Below are positions 7,176-15,410 of a stretch of 64,000 bases of DNA, one piece after another. Source of the stretch: Spirosoma rigui (GTDB lineage: Bacteria > Bacteroidota > Bacteroidia > Cytophagales > Spirosomataceae); contig NZ_CP020105.1 in NCBI RefSeq assembly GCF_002067135.1, positions 2,790,001 through 2,854,000 on the forward strand, written 5' to 3'. The stretch's first letter is position 1, and every line of letters starts with the position of its first letter. The translations under genes were made by a program, and so were the position numbers. The notes below the pieces were generated by a model. It worked only from the letters and a program-made list of their open reading frames with translations, had not been told where the DNA came from and did no database searches.

Positions 7176-9260
7176 ATGAAACTCCTTAAAGTAGCCGCTG
7201 GTGTTCTCAATCAAATCCCGCTTGCGTGGGAGCACAACAAGCAAAATATCATCAACGCCATTGACGAAGCCCAGCGCCAGCAGGTGAGTCTGCTGTGTTT
7301 GCCCGAGTTCTGTATTTCGGGCTATGGCTGCGAGGATGCGTTTTTTGCCCAGAATACCATCGACCAGTCCATTGCCTCACTGCTCGAGATCGTGGAGCAC
7401 ACCAATGATATTGCGGTTGCCGTTGGGCTGCCCCTGCGGCATAACAACCGCACCTTCGACACGGCCTGCCTGATTGCCAACAAGCGAATTCTGGGTTTTG
7501 CCGTTAAGCAGTATCTGGCTAACAACGGGGTCCATTACGAAACGCGCTGGTTCCAGCCCTGGACACCGTTTGTGCGGGATGAGATCAGGATCGGCGACTT
7601 TTCGTATCCCTTCGGCGATGTCGTGTTTGACTTGTCGGGCGTGCGTATTGGCTTCGAGATTTGCGAAGACGCCTGGGTCGCGAACCGTCCGGGCCGTATC
7701 CTCTACGAACGGGGTATCGATATTATTCTGAACCCAACGGCCAGCCACTTTGCCTTTTTTAAATCGCAGACGCGGGAGCGGTTTGTAGTCGATGCGTCGC
7801 GGTCGTTTGGTGTCAGCTACGTGTATTCAAACCTACTGGGTAACGAATCGGGCCGGATCATTTTCGATGGTGACGCGATGGTGGCATCCAACGGCGAACT
7901 GCTGGTATCGGGTCCCCGCTTGAGCTACGAGGATTACGTGATCGTTCCGGCCGTTATCGACGTGGAAGCGACACGTCTGAATCAGACCCAGAACCGGGCT
8001 AACCTCGCCCTGTCGTATCCCAACCTGCGGGTATCGGAGCGGTTCGACTGGCCCGACATTGCCCCCGTCATCCAGAAGGCGCAGCTCGAAGGCTGGGAGC
8101 GGGGCGGCTACCTCAAAGAAGAAGAGTTTGCGCGGGCGGTTGCGCTGGGCTTGTTCGATTACCTGCGCAAGAGCCGGTCGCAGGGGTACGTACTGTCATT
8201 GAGTGGCGGGGCCGATTCGTCGGCTATTGCCGCACTCGTGTTCCTGATGATCCGGATGGCCGTCGAGAACATTGGCCTGGACGGTGTCAAGAAAAAGCTT
8301 GGCTACATCAAAGCCATTCAGGACTGCAAAACGCCCGAAGAGGTGATCGGCAAACTGCTGACGGTGATGTACCAGGGAACGAAAAACTCCTCTGACGATA
8401 CGTATAACTCGGCCAAAGAACTAGCCGACGACATTGGCGCAAACTTCCTGAACATCAATATCAATGGGCTCGTCGATACGTATACCGGTCTGATCGAAGA
8501 GCAACTGGGGCGTAAACTATCGTGGGATACCGATGACCTGGCGCTGCAAAATATCCAGGCGCGGGTTCGGGCTCCGAGTATCTGGATGCTCGCCAACCTG
8601 AACAACGCGCTGCTGCTCACTACGTCGAACCGCTCCGAAGCGGCTGTGGGCTACGCCACGATGGATGGCGATACGGCGGGTAGCATATCGCCCATCACCG
8701 GCATCGACAAGCATTTCCTGCGGAGCTGGCTTCGTTGGCTGGAAACCGTTGGCCTGAACGTCACGAATGCCCCCGAACCGACCGACCGGACCAGTCTGGC
8801 AACGACTCCGGCATCACCCGATGAACTGATCAAAGTAAAAGGGCTGCACGCGGTGAACAACCTGCAGCCCACCGCCGAGCTGCGCCCGCTGGACAAAAAG
8901 CAGACCGACGAAGACGACTTGATGCCCTACGACGTGCTGAATTCGATTGAGGAAGCGGCTATCAAGGCCAAACAGCCGCCGGTGGAGGTGCTGAAGCTAA
9001 TGGAGGTTCGGTATGCGGGTACGCACGACCGCGAAAAACTGCTGATCTGGGTCGAGCGGTTCTTCAAGCTCTGGAGCCGCAACCAGTGGAAGCGTGAACG
9101 CTACGCCCCCAGTTTCCACCTCGACGACTACAATCTCGACCCCCGCTCGTGGTGCCGCTTCCCGATCCTGTCGGGCGGCTACGAGAAAGAGATGGACGAG
9201 ATGAAAGCCTGGGCCAACGAACAGAAACCCAATGGCCGGAAGGGCAAGATTGGCTTTTGA
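7176..9260 (+). CDS. nadE: Glutamine-dependent NAD+ synthetase
   Basis: 694-residue two-domain enzyme making NAD+ from nicotinate adenine dinucleotide, ATP and glutamine. The N-terminal nitrilase-fold glutaminase domain (residues 1-280) shows the Glu/Lys/Cys triad region: LCLPEFCISGYGCED, then GFEICEDAW with the nucleophilic Cys. The C-terminal ammonia-dependent synthetase carries the PP-loop SLSGGADSSAIAAL (about residues 344-357), then TSNRSEAAVGYATMDGD and the conserved PTAELRP. Length is normal for the long glutamine-dependent form found in many Bacteroidota. It is transcribed alone, flanked by a hairpin on each side. Confidence 0.97.
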   Translation: MKLLKVAAGVLNQIPLAWEHNKQNIINAIDEAQRQQVSLLCLPEFCISGYGCEDAFFAQNTIDQSIASLLEIVEHTNDIAVAVGLPLRHNNRTFDTACLIANKRILGFAVKQYLANNGVHYETRWFQPWTPFVRDEIRIGDFSYPFGDVVFDLSGVRIGFEICEDAWVANRPGRILYERGIDIILNPTASHFAFFKSQTRERFVVDASRSFGVSYVYSNLLGNESGRIIFDGDAMVASNGELLVSGPRLSYEDYVIVPAVIDVEATRLNQTQNRANLALSYPNLRVSERFDWPDIAPVIQKAQLEGWERGGYLKEEEFARAVALGLFDYLRKSRSQGYVLSLSGGADSSAIAALVFLMIRMAVENIGLDGVKKKLGYIKAIQDCKTPEEVIGKLLTVMYQGTKNSSDDTYNSAKELADDIGANFLNININGLVDTYTGLIEEQLGRKLSWDTDDLALQNIQARVRAPSIWMLANLNNALLLTTSNRSEAAVGYATMDGDTAGSISPITGIDKHFLRSWLRWLETVGLNVTNAPEPTDRTSLATTPASPDELIKVKGLHAVNNLQPTAELRPLDKKQTDEDDLMPYDVLNSIEEAAIKAKQPPVEVLKLMEVRYAGTHDREKLLIWVERFFKLWSRNQWKRERYAPSFHLDDYNLDPRSWCRFPILSGGYEKEMDEMKAWANEQKPNGRKGKIGF

Positions 9261-9288
9261 GGGAATTAGCGTAATTTAGACCATGGTG

Positions 9289-9339
9289 CCCAAAAGATGG
9301 CTGGCCTGTAATCAAGTTTGAGCCAGCCATCTTGTTGGG
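9289..9339 (+). terminator. Long hairpin after nadE
   Basis: AAGATGGCTGGC (9294-9305) pairs perfectly with GCCAGCCATCTT (9322-9333). After a single-base bulge the pairing extends to CCCAA/TTGGG (9289-9293 with 9335-9339). It sits 28 bases beyond the nadE stop and separates nadE from the toxin-antitoxin genes. Confidence 0.7.
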
Positions 9340-9366
9340 TGATCCAGAACTTTTCATGAAACTATT

Positions 9367-9597
9367 ATGGCGACGATACAACTGCATGTGCAGGACGATT
9401 TTATTCAGCAGCTGGGCGTAGGTGCCGTTAGACAGTTACTTGAAGAGGAGCTGACCTATCAACGATTTAGACTAACTGAAAATCGAATACAGTCGGCCAT
9501 GCATGAAGCCCAAGATGTAAATTGGGAAGAGGAATTTGAAAACGCTCGTCAAAAGGCATACGAGGAATACCTACAGAAACGGCAGGCGGCTCTATGA
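9367..9597 (+). CDS. Small acidic protein, probable antitoxin of a PIN pair
   Basis: 76 residues, largely helical and charged, rich in Glu and Gln (ending FENARQKAYEEYLQKRQAAL). No known DNA-binding fold is evident by eye. The call rests on context: its TGA overlaps the ATG of a PIN-domain gene (ATGA at 9594-9597), the classic layout of a VapBC-like module with the antitoxin first. Local composition is more AT-rich than the neighbouring nadE and permease genes, consistent with acquisition of the pair as a unit. It could equally be a small partner protein of the PIN nuclease without toxin-antitoxin behaviour. Confidence 0.65.
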   Translation: MATIQLHVQDDFIQQLGVGAVRQLLEEELTYQRFRLTENRIQSAMHEAQDVNWEEEFENARQKAYEEYLQKRQAAL

Positions 9598-10049
9598 ATC
9601 AGTATGTGCTGAACGCCAATATTTTGTTTAGCGGAGTGATCAGCCAGAAAGTGGTTTATCGCACGCTGTTCGGTGATTGGGGAAATGTGTTTTACACGCC
9701 AGATTTTGTGCTGGCCGAACTGAATAACTACCACAGTGTTTTTCTGAAAAGATCAACTGTCAAAGGGGTTGATTTAAAGGAGTTCACATTGTTCTTGCTC
9801 TTCAAGATAATTGTAGTTCCTGATTATGTAATTACGCCGGAATCGTACCGTATAGCGGAAGAACTTGTAGCCGATATTGGCCCCAAGGACGTTGCCTATG
9901 TTGCGTTGAATGAAGAGTTAGGCGCAACAGTTTTAACGCGTGATAAAGCGTTGCACGACGGATTACGAACGAAAGGGTACTCACGAATTAAGCTATTCAA
10001 TGAGTTTTTGTCCCAGCAACTAAGTGAAAGCGGGAGGGAGGGGCAATGA
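9594..10049 (+). CDS. PIN-domain protein, probable VapC-like toxin
   Basis: 151-residue protein with a PIN nuclease pattern: hydrophobic strand plus NANILFSG at the start, E42 in DFVLAEL, D99 in GPKDVAYVAL and D117 in TRDKAL. PIN enzymes usually use four acidic residues to bind Mg2+ and cut RNA. Here the first, normally Asp in an LDxN motif, is Asn (N7), while the other three are present. Activity is therefore uncertain; one substitution may weaken or abolish catalysis. Translation is coupled to the upstream small protein, and the stop overlaps the start of the EamA permease gene (ATGA at 10046-10049), giving a three-gene overlapping run. Codon use is more AT-rich than in the neighbours. Confidence 0.75.
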   Translation: MNQYVLNANILFSGVISQKVVYRTLFGDWGNVFYTPDFVLAELNNYHSVFLKRSTVKGVDLKEFTLFLLFKIIVVPDYVITPESYRIAEELVADIGPKDVAYVALNEELGATVLTRDKALHDGLRTKGYSRIKLFNEFLSQQLSESGREGQ

Positions 10050-10918
10050 AATCGCGTTTCCCCACCGGCATGGTGCCGGGTCTTCTTTTTGCCGCCCTCT
10101 GGGCATCGGCTGCTGTAGCGACCAAGTTTGGCGTGCAGTCGGTTCATCCGCTGATTCTGGCGAATGTTCGGTTTTTTATTGCAGGCACCTTCATGCTGCT
10201 GTTCGCCTACGGGGCGCAGCGTTCCAAAAGCGCCTGGCCTACCCCAACGGAGTTCCAACAACTTGCCATCTTCGCGCTGCTCAACACAACGATTTACCTG
10301 GGCGCGTTCGTGCTGGCACTCAAAGAAGTATCGGCCGGTATTGGCAGCTTATCGACGGCGACCAACCCGCTGTTTATTGCGCTGTTATCGGCGTTGTGGC
10401 TGCGCCGGCTGCCCCGCCGGAATGAGATAGGTGGGCTGGCGCTGGGTGTACTGGGCGTTGGCCTGGCTACCTATCCGCTTTTGCAGGATGCCCACGCTAC
10501 GGTACGGGGGCTGCTGATCCTGCTTGTCGGGATGATATCGGTGTCGGCGGCAACGGTTTACTACGCCCGCATCGAGTGGCGGCTGTCAAATCTGGTCATC
10601 AACGGCTGGCAGGTGCTGCTGGGCGGTTTACTCTTGCTGCCTTTCACGCTGGGGTTCGCCGACTTTAGCGCATCGCACTTTGATGGTCGATTCTGGGCGT
10701 CGCTGTTGTGGCTTATCCTGCCCGTATCGGTAGCGGCCTTGCAACTCTGGTTTCATCTCGTCCGGCAGGACCCCGTCCGGGCATCGCTCTGGCTGTTTCT
10801 CTGCCCTATTTTCGGGTTTATCTACTCGTACCTGCTCATGGACGAACCCATAACTGGGTATACCGTTGCGGGTACGGGGCTGGTTATTGGGGGGCTGTGG
10901 CTGGGGCGTAAAGCCTGA
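10046..10918 (+). CDS. EamA/DMT-family permease
   Basis: 290-residue integral membrane protein of the drug/metabolite transporter superfamily. Two EamA halves of about five membrane helices each are visible. The first begins FAALWASAAVATKFGVQ and includes LKEVSAGIGSLSTATNPLF near the end of the repeat; the second ends in LLMDEPITGYTVAGTGLVIGGLWLGRKA. Family members export amino acids, nucleosides or other metabolites from the cytoplasm; the substrate here is unknown. Its ATG overlaps the PIN gene stop, so it may be translated from the same message. This is unusual for a toxin-antitoxin pair and may simply reflect insertion just upstream of the permease gene. Confidence 0.85.
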   Translation: MKSRFPTGMVPGLLFAALWASAAVATKFGVQSVHPLILANVRFFIAGTFMLLFAYGAQRSKSAWPTPTEFQQLAIFALLNTTIYLGAFVLALKEVSAGIGSLSTATNPLFIALLSALWLRRLPRRNEIGGLALGVLGVGLATYPLLQDAHATVRGLLILLVGMISVSAATVYYARIEWRLSNLVINGWQVLLGGLLLLPFTLGFADFSASHFDGRFWASLLWLILPVSVAALQLWFHLVRQDPVRASLWLFLCPIFGFIYSYLLMDEPITGYTVAGTGLVIGGLWLGRKA

Positions 10919-10964
10919 GAAGAACAGGATGTAGAAGAACAATGTAGCCGATTGGCGTGGCCAT

Positions 10965-10990
10965 AAAAAAGACCCCTGGTAGGGGTCTTC
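10965..10990. terminator. Bidirectional terminator between convergent genes
   Basis: AAGACCCCT (10969-10977) and AGGGGTCTT (10981-10989) form a 9-bp stem with a GGT loop. A preceding A-run and a following CTTT allow use from either side. It lies between the EamA permease (plus) and the PD40 protein gene (minus). Confidence 0.8.
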
Positions 10991-11092
10991 TTTACCAGCA
11001 ATGATCCTGTAAAGAGTAAAACAAATAGCCAGATAGGCTGTCTGCGCTACGTAACACGCCCGGGCGGACGTACCCGCATCCTGTTCGCTGGC

Positions 11093-12652
11093 TTACTTCG
11101 CCTTCGGAACACCTGCTTCGGCTACGACCGAGTTGCTGATAAAGGCCACCTGCTTGCTGTCGGGCGACCAGGAGGGCGTATTGATCGTACCTTGTCCACC
11201 GTAGATATAGGCAATCACTTTGGGCGTTGTTTTGGCGGGCGTACCGGCATTGATCAGTAGGAGACGAAGATATACCTGCTTGTAAAACGGGTGATCGTCG
11301 GGTTTCACGTCCGTACCGAACGACAGGATCGTCATCCACTTGCCATCGGGTGAGATGTGCGGAAACCAGTTATTGAACCCATCGTCCGTGATCTGTTCTT
11401 CATCGCTGCCATCGGCTTTCATGCGCCAGATCTGCATCGTGCCCGTCCGGGTGGAGTTGAAATAAATGTACTTCCCGTCGGGTGAATATTCGGGGCCGTC
11501 GTCCAGCGGTTTGCCTTCGGTCAGCTTTGTTTCCTGGCCGCCGTTTGCGCTGATCTTGTATATGTCGAACTCGCCGTTGCGCTGGGCGGTGTACACCAGT
11601 TCGCGGCTGTCGGGCGACCAGCCATGCAGGTACGATGGACCGTCGGCAACGGGCGAGACACGCTTAGGTTTGCCACCCGCAGTGGGCATAGTATATACGA
11701 CCGACTTGTTGCTGTCGTCCTTGCTGTGGTGGCTGATACCCAGCTGCTTGCCGTCGAAAGAAAGGACGTGATCGTTGTTGTTGTTGGTAGCGAAGTCGCT
11801 GTTGATTAGCACCGGGGCCGGTTTGTTGAAGTCGAACCGGTACAGGCCGCCTTTACTGTTGTAAATGAGCGACTTGTTGTTGGGCAGCCAATTGGGCGCC
11901 TGCAAACTCTCGGGCGACTGGTAAATGACCTTACGGTGGCCGCTGGCTACGTCCATCAGTTCGAGATAGCTGCCAATGTATTCGCGGTAAGGCACGAAGT
12001 TGTCGCGGGCCGGGGTAATGATCCGGACGTTCGTAAAGAGCGCTTTCTCGGATACGTCGGGGTTATGCGAACAGACGAACAGGCCAACGTACACCTCATC
12101 GCCCAGGTCTAGGTCGGTTACCTGCTCGCTCACGAATGTCTCCCCATTGCGCGCTACCGACATTGTGTACGTGTTGCCGTGGCGCGCCAGCTGAATTACG
12201 TCGGCGGCTGTCAGGGTTGATTTCTTTTCTTCGGTCAGTGCACCTTTTGTTCGGCGGAACTGCAGCGAGGTCAGGCCATCGCCGTGAACGGCCGCGTTGA
12301 TGTGCGCCGAATTCGAGTCGAGGCTTGAGCGGACAATCCAGCCCAGTTTGCGGTGGGGATCAACGCCCTTACCCAGCAGATGGGCCGTTGTCTGAAGAAT
12401 GAAGTCACCTTTCAGGCGTTTAGTCACCATGTGGAACTGGTCTTTGTCGAACCACATGTTGATACCCGACCCTTCAATGGTATATTCCTGCTGTTTGGGG
12501 TTATAAGTGGCTGAGCCGGGACGTTTGACCTTACCAATATCAATCTGGCTGTCGAACTGACCAACGGGGGTCGATGATTGAGCGCTGAGCGGAGCTACGT
12601 AGTGGATCAGCGTGGTCATCAGGGCCAGCGCCAGTAAGCGATTTGGGGACAT
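11093..12652 (-). CDS. Exported TolB-like PD40 repeat protein with lectin-like N-terminal domain
   Basis: 519 residues. The signal peptide ends at about residue 25 (LSAQ). Residues 30-210 form a beta-sandwich region resembling DUF1349/concanavalin-type domains (GWIVRSSLDSNSAHINAAVHGDG, later VYVGLFVCSHN). The rest consists of repeated PD40/TolB beta-propeller blades with motifs such as WSPDSRELVYTA, YSPDGKYIYFNS, ISPDGKWM and WSPDSKQVAFIS. Such proteins bind proteins or glycans in the periplasm, and no enzyme activity is expected from the visible motifs. It is the most downstream gene of the minus-strand carbohydrate cluster. The start at 12652 places the signal peptide first; an ATG at 12691 would add 13 residues. 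Confidence 0.8.
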   Translation of the reverse strand: MSPNRLLALALMTTLIHYVAPLSAQSSTPVGQFDSQIDIGKVKRPGSATYNPKQQEYTIEGSGINMWFDKDQFHMVTKRLKGDFILQTTAHLLGKGVDPHRKLGWIVRSSLDSNSAHINAAVHGDGLTSLQFRRTKGALTEEKKSTLTAADVIQLARHGNTYTMSVARNGETFVSEQVTDLDLGDEVYVGLFVCSHNPDVSEKALFTNVRIITPARDNFVPYREYIGSYLELMDVASGHRKVIYQSPESLQAPNWLPNNKSLIYNSKGGLYRFDFNKPAPVLINSDFATNNNNDHVLSFDGKQLGISHHSKDDSNKSVVYTMPTAGGKPKRVSPVADGPSYLHGWSPDSRELVYTAQRNGEFDIYKISANGGQETKLTEGKPLDDGPEYSPDGKYIYFNSTRTGTMQIWRMKADGSDEEQITDDGFNNWFPHISPDGKWMTILSFGTDVKPDDHPFYKQVYLRLLLINAGTPAKTTPKVIAYIYGGQGTINTPSWSPDSKQVAFISNSVVAEAGVPKAK

Positions 12653-12768
12653 ACGTCGGTCAGGAAAGAAGTCGGTGTCTAGTACAGGCAATAGGCTAAA
12701 ACCCCCGGTTTATACTCGTGTTACCCAAAACAAAAGAATGCAGCTAACTTCATTCACGGGAAATAAAA

Positions 12769-12815
12769 AAAACGCCGATGGGCAGCCCGGTAAATGGGCC
12801 GCCCATTGGCGTTTT
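12769..12815 (-). terminator. Hairpin terminator after GFOR-like gene
   Basis: AAAACGCCGATGGGC (12769-12783) pairs with GCCCATTGGCGTTTT (12801-12815) with one G-T wobble. An inner GCCC/GGGC extends the stem. On the minus strand it follows the stop of the gene at 12839 and ends in T-rich sequence. Confidence 0.75.
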
Positions 12816-12838
12816 CTATCGCAGATAGGGATGAATCG

Positions 12839-14035
12839 CTAACCGAGAACCGCCGATTTGTCCATCACCTGAAGTACATCCTTCGTTGCTACTTTCCGGC
12901 CCGTCCGGGTAGCCTCAAAAATAGCTTCGATCAGCTGCACATCGCGCTTGCCCAGTTCGCCAGGGACGGTCGTTGGCTGGTTATTCAGGATGCATTGCGC
13001 GAACGCGTCCATTTGCTGAGCCTGCTGTGGTACGTTCTTAATGGCCATGTTACCCTCGCTTGTCTTGCCTTCCAGCCCGCCATACGCATAGGCCGGCGAG
13101 AGTTCGAACCAGCCTTTGTCGGCATCGGCGCGTAATTTGTTGTACTTATCGTTGAAGCTGGTTTTGCACTCGGCCACCGTACCATCGGGGAAGTAAAGCT
13201 GGAAATCCATACCCTCCTCCACTTTGTCGAATTTCTTCGGGTCGGTGACGGGGTGCAGCTTGGCCGATACGGCAATGGGTATCTGCCCCTTGGTGTAAAT
13301 AGCACCCTGCAGGCAATAGATACCTACGTCACGCAGGGGACCCCCTCCGCCCACGCCCCGACCCAACCGCCAGGGTGAGCTTTCGTCCTGCTTCTGGGCG
13401 TTCTCGGCAACAATTTTCTTGACCTCGCCGTAAACTTTCGTCTGACCCAGCCGCATCATTTCGCGATTGTGGGGTTCAAAGTGCAGCCGGTAGCCTATGG
13501 ATAACTGTCGATTGGCTTTTTTGCAGGCATCGATCATCTGCTGGCATTCCTCGGCATTCATAGCCATTGGCTTTTCGCAGATGACGTGTTTGCCCGCTTT
13601 GGCCGCCCGGATGGTGTACTCCGCGTGCATCGAGTTGGGTAGCACGACGTAGACGATATCGATGTCCGGGTTATCAATGATTTTATCGAAATTCTGGTAG
13701 TTATAGGTGTTCTTAACGGGGATGTTGTATTTCTTCTGCCAGGTTTCGGCCTTCTCAGGGGAGCCCGTAACAATACCCGCCAGCCGGCAGTTGGTAGTTT
13801 TTTCCAGTGCGGGTGCCAGCTCACCCTCGCTATACTTACCAAGTCCGACCAGGGCAATACCCAGCTTGCGGGTTGAACCGGCAGTGGTGGTTGTCGAACT
13901 GGCCGATTCGGCCGTCGACTCCCCTTTTTTAGTGCCGCAGCTTTGTAGACTCAGACTTGACAGGGCGGGAGCCACCAGGGCCGCACTGCCTAATTGACCA
14001 ATGAATGCACGACGCGAAAAAGACGACTGTTTCAT
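12839..14035 (-). CDS. Gfo/Idh/MocA oxidoreductase, glucose-fructose oxidoreductase-like, Tat-exported
   Basis: 398 residues. The N-terminus has a twin-arginine signal (FSRRAFIGQLGSAALVAP) running into a possible lipobox ending at the Cys of LSLQSC, followed by a Ser/Thr linker. The Rossmann domain starts GIALVGLGKYSEGELAPAL, with the CEKPMA motif carrying the catalytic-region Lys. The C-terminal part has GYRLHFEPHNREMMRL and GGGPLRDVGIYCLQGA, closely resembling Zymomonas glucose-fructose oxidoreductase, a Tat-exported enzyme with tightly bound NADP. Expected role: redox conversion of a sugar in the periplasm. It is encoded just downstream of GH26 on the same strand, so it probably serves the polysaccharide locus. 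The substrate is inferred only at the level of 'a sugar'. Confidence 0.88.
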   Translation of the reverse strand: MKQSSFSRRAFIGQLGSAALVAPALSSLSLQSCGTKKGESTAESASSTTTTAGSTRKLGIALVGLGKYSEGELAPALEKTTNCRLAGIVTGSPEKAETWQKKYNIPVKNTYNYQNFDKIIDNPDIDIVYVVLPNSMHAEYTIRAAKAGKHVICEKPMAMNAEECQQMIDACKKANRQLSIGYRLHFEPHNREMMRLGQTKVYGEVKKIVAENAQKQDESSPWRLGRGVGGGGPLRDVGIYCLQGAIYTKGQIPIAVSAKLHPVTDPKKFDKVEEGMDFQLYFPDGTVAECKTSFNDKYNKLRADADKGWFELSPAYAYGGLEGKTSEGNMAIKNVPQQAQQMDAFAQCILNNQPTTVPGELGKRDVQLIEAIFEATRTGRKVATKDVLQVMDKSAVLG

Positions 14036-14140
14036 AACTATTGAGGGGATGTTTACTGGCTGTTCGATAGCCGTAATTCAAAACAGGTTCTTCAGTTAAC
14101 CCGCTGTTAAATTAAATGTTCGGCTCCGCCACCGTAGCGG

Positions 14141-15304
14141 TCACAACCCCAGCAAGCGTTTTTTGTAGAGTTTCGGCAGGTCGGCTTCAAACCAGGTGTA
14201 GGGGTGCTGGTAGAATTTCACGAAATCGGGAACACTGACCTGACCGGGGTAGGGGGCGTAGAAATGCGTCGGGCTCCGGGTGTCATTGCGCCAAACCAGG
14301 ACGTAAGTAAGCCGCATTTTTTCGGTCAGCAGCGCTTTCAGCAGCGTCTCCGTCCACCAACTTGTGTTCGGAATCGACTCCAGACCCGTTTCGGTGAAAG
14401 CGGCCAGCTTACCGGCTTTACGGGCGTAGTCGGATACGATCGTCAACTTTTTGACCCCCGCCTGCACGTTGTACCGCCCGTTGCGACCGAAATCAGCGTA
14501 ATTGTCGACGCCAACCAGATCGACCCAGTCGTCACCCGGATACCGCTCCAGGTACTGCTCCGTGGTGGTGAATAAGCAGTCGGGCGAAAAGGCGTAAATG
14601 AAATTGTGAACATCCAGCGAGTCGCGCAGGTAACCCACCGTAAACTGCCAGAGTGACTTGAACTCGTCGGGTGTGCAGTGCGCTTTTCCCCACCAGAACC
14701 AGTTGCCGTCGAACTCGTGATACGGCCGGAAGATGATCGGAGCCAGCTTACCATCGCGCCCCCGCACCGACTTTGCCAGATCGCCAACCGAGCGCAGAAT
14801 AGCCTTGTATTGCTCATGGTGTGAGCCGCCCGGAATGAGGTGCCGCACGGCGGGCGACGACACCGAGTCGACCCAGTTAAACCCGTTGTCCGATACGGGG
14901 TTGGAAAAGTGCCACGCGGCCGTTGTTACGCCCCCCCGGTCGTACGTATCAACGATGGTCGCGCGCAGTCGGTCACGGTACGCGTCGATTCGCTCTTTCG
15001 ACTGGCCCGTCAAGCCGCTGAAGTCAACACCGATGACGGCGGGGTGTGAGCCCACTACCGACTTGACATCCGATCGGTTCGGCTCATTCGACCAGCCATG
15101 GCCGTACTCGGTGGCATGCTGGTGACCAAAGAGAATGTGTTTTTTGGTGAGTCGATGCAGGTTACGGTGGAGGGCAACGGTTTCTTTAGTGGCTTTGCGA
15201 TCGATGAGCCGGGGCTTTTTAGCGGCCATGCCGAGCAGGGGCAGCAGGCACAGCACCAGCAGGAAACAGTTGGGATAAAGCGATAGGGGGCTTTTCAGGT
15301 GCAT
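14141..15304 (-). CDS. Glycoside hydrolase family 26, probable beta-mannanase
   Basis: 387 residues with a hydrophobic signal (CFLLVLCLLPLLGMAA). GH26 landmarks: FGHQHATEYG, DFSG, AAWHFSNP, then RPYHEFDGNWFWWG with the acid/base E197 beside the conserved H196, and AAFTETGLE with the nucleophile E305. This (beta/alpha)8 family is mainly endo-beta-1,4-mannanases and cleaves mannan, glucomannan or galactomannan. Product size cannot be predicted. No accessory binding module is present. The start at 15304 places the signal peptide first, and the frame open to 15349 adds 15 polar residues. It follows the IPT/TIG lipoprotein gene, from which a perfect 19-bp inverted repeat separates it. Confidence 0.92.
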   Translation of the reverse strand: MHLKSPLSLYPNCFLLVLCLLPLLGMAAKKPRLIDRKATKETVALHRNLHRLTKKHILFGHQHATEYGHGWSNEPNRSDVKSVVGSHPAVIGVDFSGLTGQSKERIDAYRDRLRATIVDTYDRGGVTTAAWHFSNPVSDNGFNWVDSVSSPAVRHLIPGGSHHEQYKAILRSVGDLAKSVRGRDGKLAPIIFRPYHEFDGNWFWWGKAHCTPDEFKSLWQFTVGYLRDSLDVHNFIYAFSPDCLFTTTEQYLERYPGDDWVDLVGVDNYADFGRNGRYNVQAGVKKLTIVSDYARKAGKLAAFTETGLESIPNTSWWTETLLKALLTEKMRLTYVLVWRNDTRSPTHFYAPYPGQVSVPDFVKFYQHPYTWFEADLPKLYKKRLLGL

Positions 15305-15352
15305 GCGTATTCGGTCTGATTGAGAGCGGCTGTTGCAAAAGGTAACCAAGAA

Positions 15353-15401
15353 AACAGCCTACTTGGCCGCCCGTAGCGTACAGGCGGCCAAGTAGGCTGT
15401 T
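15353..15401 (-). terminator. Perfect 19-bp inverted repeat between surface lipoprotein and GH26 genes
   Basis: Arms 15353-15371 and 15383-15401 are exact reverse complements with an 11-base loop and no U-tract on the minus strand. It begins 10 bases past the stop of the IPT/TIG lipoprotein gene and ends 49 bases before the GH26 start. It may terminate or stabilise the susCD-lipoprotein message and lower expression of the enzyme genes beyond. Confidence 0.75.
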
Positions 15402-15410
15402 CAGGCATGA

